From Pontibacter chinhatensis (GTDB lineage Bacteria; Bacteroidota; Bacteroidia; Cytophagales; Hymenobacteraceae), in contig NZ_FOOT01000013.1 in the NCBI RefSeq assembly GCF_900113285.1, positions 1 to 59,406 of the forward strand: a stretch of DNA of 59,406 bases. Direction: 5' to 3'. The notes beneath the pieces are model-generated. The model saw nothing but the letters and a program-made list of their open reading frames with translations. It made no database searches and was not told the DNA's origin. Positions 33,322-43,551 of this stretch are shown in pieces (positions within the stretch are counted from its first letter, which is position 1; the number at the start of each line of letters is the position of its first letter). The position numbers and the translations under genes are program-made.

Positions 33322-33357
33322 AAGCCGCTTCAGCTAAAACTGGAGCGGCTTTTTTTA
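33321..33357 (+). terminator. Terminator of tRNA-Glu
   Basis: AAAGCCGCT / AGCGGCTTT stem followed by seven T. The same hairpin recurs at 34418-34453 and 36059-36094. Confidence 0.85.
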
Positions 33358-33596
33358 CGCCCTTCAGACACTATTCGGACGCTTAACAACCAAAAGTTTT
33401 CTGATTCTCTTCTATCGGCCTGCCTCTTTCAGGTCTGCTCTCTTGCATTAAGGCAATTGTTGAATAGTCTTTATGGCAGGTTGCTTTTCTCCTGCATTAT
33501 ATGCGTCTACCAATAGCCAATACTTCAAGCTAAATTTATTGGCTAACACTAGTTTATTTAGTAGTATTGCTTTATCTACATCAACAGCATAAACCT

Positions 33597-34094
33597 ATGA
33601 AACTAATCGAAAAGCTTCTGAAAGAAATCGAGGAAGAAGGGCAGAAAACCCGCAACATGCTAAGCATCGTGCCAGACGACAAATACGATTGGCGGCCTCA
33701 CCCCAAAAGCATGCCTGTTAAAGATCTCGCACTGCACATTGCTGACTTGCCCACCTGGGTCACCTTAGCTGTTACTACCGATGAGCTTGACTTTGCTGCC
33801 AACCCCTACAATCCTGGCAATGTAAATAATACGGAAGAGCTCTTAACGCTGCTCGAGAAAAACCTGGCAAAGGCCAAAGCAGATTTGGAGCAGGCGACAG
33901 AAGAGCAACTGGAAGAGCCCTGGTCGCTACGTAACGGTACTGTAGTTTACATGACCCTTTCGAAGTATGAAACTATCCGCCATGCGCTGGCGCAAACAAT
34001 CCATCACAGGGCGCAGCTTGGCTTGTACTTGCGGTTGCTGAACATTCCTATTCCAGGTAGTTACGGACCAAGTGCCGACGAGCAGGGCTTGTAG
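33597..34094 (+). CDS. DinB-like (YfiT/BSH fold) metal-binding protein
   Basis: 165 residues from ATG 33597 (MKLIEKLLKEIEEEGQ); an upstream TTG is less likely. A four-helix bundle is suggested by the heptad-like pattern. The metal triad is likely His in LALHIADLP and the two His in TIHHRAQLG, the normal DinB-family arrangement. Proteins of this fold are thiol-dependent transferases or bind metals without known substrate. It lies alone between two copies of the tRNA-Glu 3' flank, which suggests arrival as part of an integrated segment. Confidence 0.82.
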   Translation: MKLIEKLLKEIEEEGQKTRNMLSIVPDDKYDWRPHPKSMPVKDLALHIADLPTWVTLAVTTDELDFAANPYNPGNVNNTEELLTLLEKNLAKAKADLEQATEEQLEEPWSLRNGTVVYMTLSKYETIRHALAQTIHHRAQLGLYLRLLNIPIPGSYGPSADEQGL

Positions 34095-34095
34095 A

Positions 34096-34140
34096 CAACA
34101 GCGCAGGAGCTGTCTTGAAACGGCAGCTCCTGCGCTGTTG
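34096..34140. terminator. Strong terminator after DinB-like gene
   Basis: A 17-bp stem: CAACAGCGCAGGAGCTG pairs with CAGCTCCTGCGCTGTTG. Followed by CTTT. A second small hairpin (CCGGCTCC/GGAGCCGG) lies at about 34202-34226. Confidence 0.8.
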
Positions 34141-34409
34141 CTTTAAAAGTAAGACAATAAACCAGTTCAGCTACCTGCTTGACATAAGTGGGTTTATGAG
34201 ACCGGCTCCCATTAACTGGAGCCGGCCTTGTTAACAGTTACACTTGTTGTCTCTGAATCTCATAAAAACCCTCCTTATCTGAGATAGTGCAGAAAGATTT
34301 GCATTGGTTTGCTTCCAGTATTGCAGGGCAATAATGTTGTAGGGTGCTTACACAAATTCAAGCACTGCTAGCAAATCCTTGTGAATAAAATTCGATAATT
34401 CAATCCTTA

Positions 34410-34453
34410 GGGCTACCAAAGCCGCTTCAGGTGAAACTGGAGCGGCTTTTTCT
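34410..34453 (+). repeat. Duplicate of tRNA-Glu 3' end and terminator
   Basis: 34410-34430 is identical over 21 bases to 33313-33333 (end of the acceptor stem, CCA and start of the terminator: GGGCTACCAAAGCCGCTTCA plus G). The hairpin continues as GAAACTGGAGCGGCTTTTT. Directly upstream, TTCAATCC looks like a degraded T-loop. This is the layout of an att site pair left by site-specific integration at a tRNA. No integrase lies in the 1.1 kb between them. Confidence 0.7.
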
Positions 34454-34806
34454 TTTTAGCTATTAATAATACAATCATCCTCTTTCCTAAAAACGAGTCT
34501 TATTTAATGGGTGATTTTAAGGCCTCCCCACAAATCATTGAGTTCCGCATATTCCCCATAACACATACAGTCGCTGCGCACCTTGATTAGGGCATAAGGC
34601 TTAGAACCAAAGAAAGCTATACTTCTATGCTTCTACATGATTGCTCCACAGCAGTACCCGATAGGAATAAAAAGACTACTGATAGTATTGAACAAACAGA
34701 AAGCTTGTGCGCGACTGCAACAAGTAGCAACTTTCAACTTAATTTGTTATATTCCTATCTGTGAGCAACAAGTATAAAAATTAAGGTTAAAGCGCCCTGG
34801 TACAGC
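34454..34806. other. AT-rich stretch without a gene
   Basis: No frame with a start, ribosome site and coding-like composition was found. Two AAGTATA motifs are present (about 34620 and 34770). The minus-strand frame at 34755-35255 mostly overlaps the stress-protein gene and is a shadow. Confidence 0.6.
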
Positions 34807-35019
34807 ATGATACGCGACCTGTTTGTATACTTAGCTGGGCTCATAATATTCAAGCAGGAAGCTTTAGCTCGGGGATGGACTTTAAGGGATTGGGTGATTG
34901 GCCTGACTTCTCCACCCTGGTCTACTACAGGCTTAACAATATATAGCGGGCTTTTTCTTGGTGCTGGCATTAGTACAGAACTTCTATTCCGATACTCTAT
35001 CATTGGTGATCTAAAATAA
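34807..35019 (+). CDS. Possible 70-residue membrane-associated protein
   Basis: The frame ends six bases before the universal stress protein ATG, in the same direction. It has two modestly hydrophobic segments (LFVYLAGLIIF and YSGLFLGAGIS). No family recognised and the composition is not decisive. It could be a small coupled gene or chance. Confidence 0.3.
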   Translation: MIRDLFVYLAGLIIFKQEALARGWTLRDWVIGLTSPPWSTTGLTIYSGLFLGAGISTELLFRYSIIGDLK

Positions 35020-35025
35020 AAACTT

Positions 35026-35841
35026 ATGAAAATTATCGTTCCAACAGATTTTTCTGACTGCTCCAAAATAGCTATACGGTTCGCCGAGGGCTTTGCCCGG
35101 CAGCTACAGGCAGAATTAATTCTGCTGCACGTATTGCCCAACGTAGGGCCTACCATTGCCCGGCAGCCTTCAGACCACTTCAAGCAGGAGCTCCTTGAAT
35201 GGGCAGAAAAGCAGTTCAGCGCTTTAGAAGCTGAAATCACAGCTGATGGCTTCACGCTTAGCCACCAGATTGCTCATGGTGCCGGGGTGGAAAAGGTGGT
35301 GGAATCCTTTGTACAGGAGCATGCTATAGATATGGTCATTATGGGCTCCAGGGGAGCCAGCGGATTAAAGAAAGTACTCCTCGGCAGCAACACTGTGGAC
35401 GTGATCAACCACTGCAGTGTTCCGGTTGTGGTGGTTCCGGATCACGCCATCTCCACCCCTATTACTCATTTGCTATACGCATCAGATCTCAAAAACCTTG
35501 GTGAGGAAGCGGAGGCTTTAGTGCCTTATGCCCGATTGCTGCAAGCGACCATCAAAATCATTCACGTTCCTCCGATGGAATACAAGGAACATATCGACAC
35601 AGAGAAATTACTCCTAACCCAAAGGCAGAAGACCAATTACCAAGCCATTGAAATTGAGCTCCTCGAAGGTGAAGACGTTGCCACTACGATAGAACAATAC
35701 GCTGCTGCCAGCCACGGGGAGATTCTAGCCATGTTCACCCATCAGACTAGCTTTCTGGAACAACTATTCCGTCACAGCATAACCCGGGAAATCGTTTGGC
35801 ATAACCAAATTCCCCTGTTGGTGATAAATACGCAGGAATAG
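35026..35841 (+). CDS. Universal stress protein, tandem Usp domains
   Basis: 271 residues. Domain 1 begins MKIIVPTDFSDCSKIA and has the full ATP loop GSRGASGLKKVLLGSNTVDVI. Domain 2 (about 145-271) keeps the fold (HLLYASDLKNL) but its nucleotide loop is degenerate (FTHQTSFLEQLFRHSI), so only the first half should bind ATP. This is the typical Bacteroidota arrangement. It lies between two copies of the tRNA-Glu terminator sequence. Confidence 0.9.
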   Translation: MKIIVPTDFSDCSKIAIRFAEGFARQLQAELILLHVLPNVGPTIARQPSDHFKQELLEWAEKQFSALEAEITADGFTLSHQIAHGAGVEKVVESFVQEHAIDMVIMGSRGASGLKKVLLGSNTVDVINHCSVPVVVVPDHAISTPITHLLYASDLKNLGEEAEALVPYARLLQATIKIIHVPPMEYKEHIDTEKLLLTQRQKTNYQAIEIELLEGEDVATTIEQYAAASHGEILAMFTHQTSFLEQLFRHSITREIVWHNQIPLLVINTQE

Positions 35842-36879
35842 GTAACAGCGGCGCAAGCCTTATCCTTGGTGAAACTGTCAAAATATCACTTTCGGAAATG
35901 CTTGAAGAGGTAACTGTTCACTATACATTCTGAAAGGGAAGATGGTGTCAGGGGCTGCTTCTGGGAGGCGAGTTTTGCTACGCTTCTGCCTGGACTTATT
36001 CGTCCGCAGCGGTAAAGTTCCTGTGGTTAAGCTTCGCTAATTTGATGAGTTGCGTTACAAAAGCCGCTTCATGGTAAAACTGGAGCGGCTTTTGTGTTCA
36101 GTAGGTTTCTTGAACTACTTAAGTCTCAACGCCTATTCGTCTTCTCTTCCATTATATCTGAAGACAATTTGCCTACCCACGATTTGCGTCGACAGTGTAG
36201 GCAGTAGTGCTTAGCCTGAGGCAAGCCAATGTTATACAATGTGTGGGATCGGGTGAAGTATAGGATACTCCTAGGTCTGCGGCATTCGGTTGTGGCCTCC
36301 AAACATGCATGTTTGCAGCAGAAAGTGTGTCAGTAGGAGGACTTTCTGCTTTACACGCCAACTTTTTCTCTTTTCATGCAAGACCAGAAAGGTAAAAAGC
36401 AGGTGTGGTTGCTGTTTTCTATTCTTTATACCAAGATATAATCTCTATCCCTCATAAAGAAGTATTTACATCCAGCGCTTCCTTCTTTTAAACTACCCTT
36501 AACGGAGAATCATTAACCGTTCACCAGTTAGAAGTGTCTTTTCACCCGTAAAATCACACCTATACCTAAGGAAACGCAGAAGTGTCACATATCAAACCAG
36601 TACAATTTCGTAGCAAGGTATTAGCATATAATAGTCCAATAATTAATCAGGATGCTGCGCCTTACAAGTGCAAATTCATAGTCAACAAATGATAAACCAA
36701 ACTTGTACCTATGCAAAACTCTACTTAACCCTCTCCAGCCTGATGTTTTTTCTCCCTGCAGTTAAGAACATCAACTAACATCAACTTCAATTAAATCAAA
36801 ACTTTAGAAGCGATGAAGCCACAGATGCATCGCACGGCTTCGCTTTGTCTTTACAAATACCATTCTTACATAACACGCT
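35842..36879. other. Long intergenic region before a T9SS gene
   Basis: About 1 kb without a credible gene. It holds the third copy of the tRNA-Glu terminator hairpin (36059-36094, AAAGCCGCTTC...GGAGCGGCTTTT), one AAGTATA (36257) and, close to the next gene, a hairpin at about 36807-36847 in which AAGCGA-TG-AAGCC pairs with GGCTTCGCTT. That hairpin would sit in the 5' leader of the surface-protein mRNA. Confidence 0.55.
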
Positions 36880-39135
36880 ATGAAAAAAGTCTACAGTTAC
36901 AGCATGAAACAAACACACTTTAAGTGGCAGCAAGTCTACCCTTCACTACGCTTCCTTTTTTTAAGCTTGGCTCTATACCTCTTGGCCAACACAAATGCAG
37001 TAGCAAAATCTGCATTTGTTAATTCATCTACAGCTAACACTATCAGGTTAGAGATAAATACTTCCAAGACAGGCAATATACTGGATTGCGCCGTCACGGA
37101 GGTGTTAATGGAAAGTCAAATATATGTTGATGAAACTCTTACGAAAGAAGGCTTCAGCTACTCCTGGACTGGCCCTGCGAGCTTTGAGGCCAATACACAG
37201 GACGTAGTAGTAACAGTCCCCGGCTGGTACAGGCTCACTGTTAGCAATGCAGATGGGCTTACATCTTCCAAAGAGTACATCGTTTATGGGCCGGGCTTTC
37301 CGGATGATTATGCCGGCCCTGACTTAACGATGCATTCAACGGATACCTCCATAAAGCTGCAGGGTAAAGCTTACAATTTTTACCATGTGTCGTGGGAGGC
37401 CAGCAACGGTGGCAACATTGTATCTGGAGCAAACACCTACACGCCTACTGTCGACGCGCCAGGCACCTATACCATCTTCCTGACAAGCCCGGCCGGCTGC
37501 ACCATGCAAGACGCTATGGTGGTTACTGAAGCAGAAGATGTTTTAGTTGCACGTATCGGTGATGGTAATGTTCCCCGGGTTGACTGTGACAGTAATCCAA
37601 TTACATTAATCTCATTTGTTACACTGAATGGCAAAGAGGTGACGGAGGGCATTACGTACAGTTGGACCGGCCCTAATGATTATGTGTCGGACGCACGACA
37701 TGCTTCTGTTAAGGAACCAGGCGAGTATAGGCTTGAGGTAAAGCACATGGCCTCAGGATTAACCTCAAGCGCTTCAATAGGGGTAACGCAACTACGTTTT
37801 CCGGAAGGTAGTGCAGGTCCTGATAAAGTGCTCACATGCAACAATCCTACCGTGACGCTGGAAGGATCCATTACGAATGATTTTGGTTGGCCCATATGGC
37901 TGGCCAGCGATGGGGGTAACATCGTTTCGGGTTATAGAACCCTCAACCCGGTTGTTGATGCTCCGGGCACCTATACTTTAATACTCCAGCATGCAAAAGG
38001 ATGCCCGGTAGAGTACACCGTAAAAGTTACCCGTGATGAGGGACCTTCTATCAGTGCTACCGGCGGCAGGCTGGACTGTGCAAGCGGTTCTGTCCAACTC
38101 ACCGGCTCATCGGACAGAGAGGGCGTAACCTACAGTTGGACTGGTCCGAATGGCTATACTTCCACCGAGCAAAACCCGACGGTGAAAGTGGCCGGCGATT
38201 ATACTTTAACCGTCACTGATCCTGAGACTGGTTGCTCCGCCTCCACGATGGTTGCCGTAACACCATCTACCTCAGAGCTGACCGCCAAGGAGTACCTTAT
38301 CGACTTCAACAGCGAGAAGAACGGCCTAATCTCAAGTATAGAAACTGATGCGGGGCCGGTAAGTATAATGGGCAGAAAGCGTAACCCGGGAAGCATCGAA
38401 ACCTATGCCTCAGAGAATCATGCCGCCATCTTCAACACTCGGGCACCTACAGGTGATGATACCGACCTCTACACCACCGATTGGGGCCGTGTACTGATAA
38501 TCAACACGGATCTGTCGGATGTGCCGGACGACAATCAGTGGGGCGGCGAATTGATACTAGACTTCTCTGCCATCGGACCGGTAACGCTTGAGTCTCTGGG
38601 CCTGCTCGACCTGGACCACTATGAGGATATGTCGTGGGTATACATGTATGATGAAGCGGGAAACGAGCTACACAAGATACACCTGAAGACAAAGGGCGAC
38701 AACAGCAAGCAGACAGTTGACCTGGGCAATACAAGAGGCGTAACAAAGCTGAAAGTGGTGCTGGACGGTAGGGACGGCTCGGGCAACTTCGCCGGCTCGG
38801 GCGCCATCGATGACATCAGGTTCCGTGTGGAGACGGAGGTAGCAAGCCCATGCGAGAGCGTACAGCAGCAGGAGGCGATGCAGGCACTTGCCTACCCTAC
38901 CACCTTCAGCGACAAAGCGACCGTGCAGTTCATGCTGCAGGATGCAGGAAACTATACTGTTAACCTCTACGACACCCAAGGCAACCTTGTAAGGGAGCTG
39001 CAGAAAGGCACAGCCATGGCTCATGAGCAAATCACCATTGAGGTTGCAGCAGGCAGTCTGAAAGAAGGCATGTACCTGGTGCGTATCGTTAGCCCTACAG
39101 ACAATAAAACGCTTAAGTTAATACTGAAGCGTTAG
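36880..39135 (+). CDS. Large surface protein with Ig/PKD-like repeats and T9SS sorting domain
   Basis: 751 residues. A signal peptide (hydrophobic core about 24-41; ATG at codon 9 is an alternative start) leads to three similar modules, each with a YSWTGP core and an ending such as VDAPGTYTIFLTSPAGC or VVDAPGTYTLILQHAKGC, which look like PKD/Ig-type beta-sandwiches. Residues about 470-660 form another beta-rich domain (DFNSEKNGLISSI...DDIRF). The C-terminal 75 residues (AYPTTFSDKATVQF to LKLILKR) are a T9SS type A sorting domain. It should be exported to the cell surface, possibly as an adhesin. A strong terminator follows. Confidence 0.85.
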   Translation: MKKVYSYSMKQTHFKWQQVYPSLRFLFLSLALYLLANTNAVAKSAFVNSSTANTIRLEINTSKTGNILDCAVTEVLMESQIYVDETLTKEGFSYSWTGPASFEANTQDVVVTVPGWYRLTVSNADGLTSSKEYIVYGPGFPDDYAGPDLTMHSTDTSIKLQGKAYNFYHVSWEASNGGNIVSGANTYTPTVDAPGTYTIFLTSPAGCTMQDAMVVTEAEDVLVARIGDGNVPRVDCDSNPITLISFVTLNGKEVTEGITYSWTGPNDYVSDARHASVKEPGEYRLEVKHMASGLTSSASIGVTQLRFPEGSAGPDKVLTCNNPTVTLEGSITNDFGWPIWLASDGGNIVSGYRTLNPVVDAPGTYTLILQHAKGCPVEYTVKVTRDEGPSISATGGRLDCASGSVQLTGSSDREGVTYSWTGPNGYTSTEQNPTVKVAGDYTLTVTDPETGCSASTMVAVTPSTSELTAKEYLIDFNSEKNGLISSIETDAGPVSIMGRKRNPGSIETYASENHAAIFNTRAPTGDDTDLYTTDWGRVLIINTDLSDVPDDNQWGGELILDFSAIGPVTLESLGLLDLDHYEDMSWVYMYDEAGNELHKIHLKTKGDNSKQTVDLGNTRGVTKLKVVLDGRDGSGNFAGSGAIDDIRFRVETEVASPCESVQQQEAMQALAYPTTFSDKATVQFMLQDAGNYTVNLYDTQGNLVRELQKGTAMAHEQITIEVAAGSLKEGMYLVRIVSPTDNKTLKLILKR

Positions 39136-39220
39136 CAGGAGGTTGCTGACATGGGCATCTGTAACACAGTTATATGATGCTGTAAAGTTACAAGAACTGT
39201 TTGCTTACAGCTTAACCTAT

Positions 39221-39262
39221 AAACCGAAGGCCTGCAACGTATGCGTTGCAGGCCTTCGGTTT
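39221..39262. terminator. 19-bp perfect terminator stem
   Basis: AAACCGAAGGCCTGCAACG pairs with its full complement across TATG, then TTTTCAC. It ends the surface-protein transcript. From here to purL (39695) I see no gene or obvious riboswitch. Confidence 0.9.
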
Positions 39263-39695
39263 TCACACCACTTCTCCCCTGGGCTGGGCGCTCCTCAGCA
39301 ACAGGCAGGGCGAGCCCTGGTATAGGTTAATGTTGGTTGCCTCCCGAAGCGGCAGGACAGATCCAGAAGAACGTTCATCATTCGCCTCCTTTTCAGTTCT
39401 TACTCTCCTCTAGTGCATCCCACCCCCCTGTAGAAACGGTTGGGTAATCCAGATTCTTTTAGTTTTAAACCAGTTGAGCTAAAGCGTTAGCAGATTACGA
39501 CTGACAGGCTTTAGCTCCTTTCAGAACGCCTCTCCGGAATTAAATCCGGTGTTCTCAGGTTGATATAAGAAATAGTCTGGCCAATCCGGCTTTCCCACTT
39601 ATGCTGAAATGGATGCGAAATATGCCTTTCCTGCTCGCCACCTTTCCTATTTTTAAAATTTAAAACCTAACTTAGTGCCTTGAAACAAAATAAGC

Positions 39696-42600
39696 ATGCT
39701 TCACTTCTTTTATAGTCAGCCTAACACAGTTTACGCCCTGCAATCTGAGGGGCAACTGAGCTCTACAGACATTCCGAAACTCGAATGGCTTTTTGGCAAC
39801 GCCACTTTAAAGCAGGAAACTGCCCTGAGCGGTTATTTTGTTGGTCCGCGCGCCGCCATGATTACCCCCTGGAGCACCAATGCCGTGGAAATCACCCAGA
39901 ACATGGGCATTCAGGGAATCATCCGGATTGAGGAGTTTAAAATTGTGGAAGAAGATTTCACGGACTTCGACCCGATGCTTTCCCAAAAGTATAACGGGCT
40001 GAACCAGGATATCTATACTATCCATATCGAGCCGGAGCCGGTGCTGCCGGTAACCGATATCTCTACCTACAACAAGCAGGAAGGACTATCGCTTAGCGAG
40101 GAAGAAGTGGAGTACCTGAACAAGCTTTCTGAAAGATTGGGCCGCCCGCTGACCGACTCTGAAGTGTTCGGTTTTTCGCAGGTGAACTCCGAGCACTGCC
40201 GCCACAAAATCTTCAATGGCAAATTTGTGATTGATGGCGTGGAGAAACCCACCTCGCTTTTCAAGCTAATCCGCAAAACATCGGAGGCAAATCCGAACGA
40301 TATCGTTTCTGCCTACAAAGATAACGTGGCCTTTGTGAAAGGGCCTGTTGTGCAGCAGTTTGCCCCTAAACGCGCTGATGTGCCTGACTTCTACCAGGTA
40401 AGCGAGTTTGAATCGGTTATTTCTATCAAAGCAGAGACACATAACTTCCCGACGACAGTAGAGCCCTTCAATGGTGCCGCTACTGGTTCCGGCGGAGAGA
40501 TCCGTGACCGACTGGCTGGTGGCCAGGGAGCACTTCCGTTGGCCGGTACAGCTGTTTACATGACGGCTCTATCCCGCCTGGAGAAGGACCGCCCGTGGGA
40601 GAAGGCAACGCAGGAAAGAGAGTGGCTCTACCAAACACCAATGGACATCCTGATAAAGGCTTCCAACGGCGCCACAGATTTCGGAAACAAGTTTGGGCAA
40701 CCGCTCATTACTGGTTCTGTTCTAACATTTGAGCACGACGAGAAATCTGATGAGCTTGAAGCCCCACGGAAACTAGGCTATGACAAGGTGATCATGCTGG
40801 CCGGTGGCATTGGCTACGGCAAAGCAAGCCAGGCGCAGAAAGGACACCCGAAAACAGGAGATAAAATCGTTATTCTGGGAGGGGAGAACTACCGCATTGG
40901 TATGGGCGGTGCTGCCGTATCCTCAGCCGACACTGGCGAGCACGGCACCGGCATTGAGCTGAACGCCATCCAGCGCTCTAACCCCGAGATGCAGAAACGT
41001 GCTGCTAACGCCATCCGTGGCATGGTGGAGAGCGAGCACAACGCGATTGTATCGATCCACGACCACGGTGCCGGCGGCCACTTAAACTGCCTCTCTGAAC
41101 TGGTGGAAGAAACCGGTGGCAAAATTGACCTGGACAAACTGCCTGTTGGCGACCCTACCCTTTCTGCAAAGGAAATCATCGGAAACGAATCGCAGGAACG
41201 CATGGGCCTGGTAATAGGCGAAAAAGACATTGCCACCCTGCAAAAGATAGCGGAACGCGAGCGCGCCCCTATGTACACGGTGGGTGAGGTTACCGGAGAC
41301 TACCGCTTTACCTTCGAATCAGCCTCTACCGGTGAAAAGCCGATGGACCTGGAGTTGAGCGATATGTTTGGAAGTTCGCCTAAAATGGTGATGACCGACC
41401 AGACGGTTGAAAGAACGTACCAGCCCGTGACTTACGATAAAGACCAGCTGCATACGTACCTGGAGCAGGTGCTGCAACTGGAGGCTGTGGCCTGTAAGGA
41501 CTGGCTCACCAATAAAGTGGACCGCTGCGTGGGTGGCCGTGTGGCCAAGCAGCAGTGTGCCGGTCCGCTGCAACTGCCGCTCAACAACTGCGGTGTGATG
41601 GCACTGGACTTCCAGGGCAAAGAAGGCATCGCAACCTCTATTGGCCACTCCCCTATCTCAGCGCTGATTAACCCGGCCGCTGGTAGCCGCAACGCCATTG
41701 GCGAGTCCTTGTCCAACATTGTGTGGGCTCCGCTGAAAGATGGCCTGAAGAGCGTGTCGCTTTCTGCCAACTGGATGTGGGCCTCGAAGAACGAAGGAGA
41801 AGACGCCCGCTTGTACCAGGCAGTAGAAGCCTGCTCTGACTTTGCCATTGCCCTGGGCATTAACATCCCGACCGGTAAAGACTCGCTTTCGATGAAGCAG
41901 AAGTATAAGGACGAGGAGGTTATCGCACCAGGCACGGTGATCATTTCTGCCGCAGGAAACTGCAGCAACGTACGCCAGGTGGTGGAGCCGGTGCTGCAGC
42001 GCGACGGTGGAAACATTTACTACATCAACCTATCCAACGATGCCTATAAATTAGGCGGATCTTCTTTTGCGCAGATCGTTAACAAAATTGGCAACGAAAC
42101 GCCGGATGTGACCGATGCCGGGCTGTTCAGCAAGGCCTTTGATACGCTGCAGGGCTTGATTAAAGAAGGTAAAATAGCCGCAGGCCACGATATTGGCAGC
42201 GGCGGCTTGATTACCACCCTGCTGGAGATGTGCTTTGCCGACAATAACCTGGGTGCTACCATCGACCTTACCTCACTGGGCGAGGAAGACAGCGTGAAAG
42301 TGCTCTTCGCTGAAAACATAGGCGTTGTATTCCAGGCCACGGCAGACGTAGAAGCAACCCTACAAGCAAACGGAGTTCCTTTCCACAAGATAGGTACAAG
42401 CACAAACGCTGCCACCCTGGAGCTGAAAAACGGCGCGGATGCTTACAGCTTCGACATTGCCCAGCTGCGTGATACCTGGTTTAAGACCTCGTACCTGCTG
42501 GACATCAAGCAAAGTGGGCCGGTAAGCGCCAAAGAGCGTTTCGACAACTACAAGAAGCACGAGCTGAAGTATAAATTCCCGGCTAGCTTCGATGGCAAAA

Positions 42601-43379
42601 AGCCAGTGATAGACCCTTCCAAGCCAAGAATAAAGGCTGCTATCATCCGCGAGAAAGGAAGTAACTCCGAGCGCGAGATGGCGAACGCCATGTACCTGGC
42701 TGGCTTTGACGTGAAGGACGTGCACATGACGGACCTGATATCTGGAAGGGAAACCCTGGAAGATATCCGCTTCATTGGTGCAGTGGGTGGCTTCTCTAAT
42801 TCTGACGTACTTGGTTCTGCCAAGGGTTGGGCTGGTGCCTTTATGTACAACGAGAAAGCGAAAACCGCCATTGAGAACTTCTTTAACCGGGAAGACACCT
42901 TATCGGTGGGTATTTGCAACGGCTGTCAGCTGTTTGTGGAGCTAGGCTTCATTACCATGGGCCATGAGCAAAAGGCACAAATGCTGCATAACACCAGCCA
43001 GAAACACGAAAGTATCTTTACCTCGCTGACGATTCAGGAAAACAAATCCGTGATGCTTTCCAGCCTGGCCGGAAGTACGCTGGGTGTTTGGGTATCGCAC
43101 GGGGAAGGCCGCTTTAGCCTGCCACACACAGAGGACAAGTACCAGATCGTGTCCAAGTACGCCTACGATACGTATCCTGCCTGCCCGAACGGCTCTGACT
43201 ATAACACGGCTATGATCTGCGACGAGACAGGACGCCACCTGGTAATGATGCCGCACATCGAGCGCTCGCTCCTGCAGTGGCAGTGGGCACATTATCCGAA
43301 AGGCCGACAGGATGAAGTATCGCCCTGGATGGAGGCTTTCGTGAATGCCAGAAAGTGGCTGGAGGAAAATGGAAACTAA
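39696..43379 (+). CDS. purL: Phosphoribosylformylglycinamidine synthase, fused PurL-PurQ
   Basis: 1227 residues, the long single-chain form. It converts FGAR, glutamine and ATP to FGAM, the fourth step of purine synthesis. Order: N-terminal domain (1-150), two AIRS-like synthetase halves with KAETHNFPTTVEPFNGAATG, GGAAVSSADTGEHG and HDIGSGGLITTLLEM, and a C-terminal class I glutaminase with Cys in GICNGCQLF and His/Glu in MPHIERSLLQWQW. All catalytic blocks are intact. It carries only three AAGTATA motifs in 3.7 kb. It stands alone with its own terminator. Confidence 0.97.
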   Translation: MLHFFYSQPNTVYALQSEGQLSSTDIPKLEWLFGNATLKQETALSGYFVGPRAAMITPWSTNAVEITQNMGIQGIIRIEEFKIVEEDFTDFDPMLSQKYNGLNQDIYTIHIEPEPVLPVTDISTYNKQEGLSLSEEEVEYLNKLSERLGRPLTDSEVFGFSQVNSEHCRHKIFNGKFVIDGVEKPTSLFKLIRKTSEANPNDIVSAYKDNVAFVKGPVVQQFAPKRADVPDFYQVSEFESVISIKAETHNFPTTVEPFNGAATGSGGEIRDRLAGGQGALPLAGTAVYMTALSRLEKDRPWEKATQEREWLYQTPMDILIKASNGATDFGNKFGQPLITGSVLTFEHDEKSDELEAPRKLGYDKVIMLAGGIGYGKASQAQKGHPKTGDKIVILGGENYRIGMGGAAVSSADTGEHGTGIELNAIQRSNPEMQKRAANAIRGMVESEHNAIVSIHDHGAGGHLNCLSELVEETGGKIDLDKLPVGDPTLSAKEIIGNESQERMGLVIGEKDIATLQKIAERERAPMYTVGEVTGDYRFTFESASTGEKPMDLELSDMFGSSPKMVMTDQTVERTYQPVTYDKDQLHTYLEQVLQLEAVACKDWLTNKVDRCVGGRVAKQQCAGPLQLPLNNCGVMALDFQGKEGIATSIGHSPISALINPAAGSRNAIGESLSNIVWAPLKDGLKSVSLSANWMWASKNEGEDARLYQAVEACSDFAIALGINIPTGKDSLSMKQKYKDEEVIAPGTVIISAAGNCSNVRQVVEPVLQRDGGNIYYINLSNDAYKLGGSSFAQIVNKIGNETPDVTDAGLFSKAFDTLQGLIKEGKIAAGHDIGSGGLITTLLEMCFADNNLGATIDLTSLGEEDSVKVLFAENIGVVFQATADVEATLQANGVPFHKIGTSTNAATLELKNGADAYSFDIAQLRDTWFKTSYLLDIKQSGPVSAKERFDNYKKHELKYKFPASFDGKKPVIDPSKPRIKAAIIREKGSNSEREMANAMYLAGFDVKDVHMTDLISGRETLEDIRFIGAVGGFSNSDVLGSAKGWAGAFMYNEKAKTAIENFFNREDTLSVGICNGCQLFVELGFITMGHEQKAQMLHNTSQKHESIFTSLTIQENKSVMLSSLAGSTLGVWVSHGEGRFSLPHTEDKYQIVSKYAYDTYPACPNGSDYNTAMICDETGRHLVMMPHIERSLLQWQWAHYPKGRQDEVSPWMEAFVNARKWLEENGN

Positions 43380-43425
43380 GAAGATGCAGGCGTATCTTCT
43401 GACCTGAATTCTCTATAGTATAAAC

Positions 43426-43461
43426 AAAGACCTCCTGCTGTAACTACGGCAGGAGGTCTTT
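43426..43461. terminator. Bidirectional terminator between purL and adh
   Basis: AAAGACCTCCTGC / GCAGGAGGTCTTT, 13-bp stem with flanking T or A runs on both strands, between convergent genes. Confidence 0.9.
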
Positions 43462-43551
43462 TATTTTAAGCCATTTGTTGTCACTTTTTCAGGTAGCGGG
43501 CATAAGTGAAGTATAAACTCTCTGCCACCTATACCATCTACTGCTTTATAC

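Noticed and set aside
34755..35255. 166-codon minus-strand frame
   Set aside because: It overlaps the well-supported universal stress protein in antisense and has no motif.
39263..39695. A purine riboswitch upstream of purL
   Set aside because: No conserved purine-riboswitch loops or nearby terminator/antiterminator pair could be made out.
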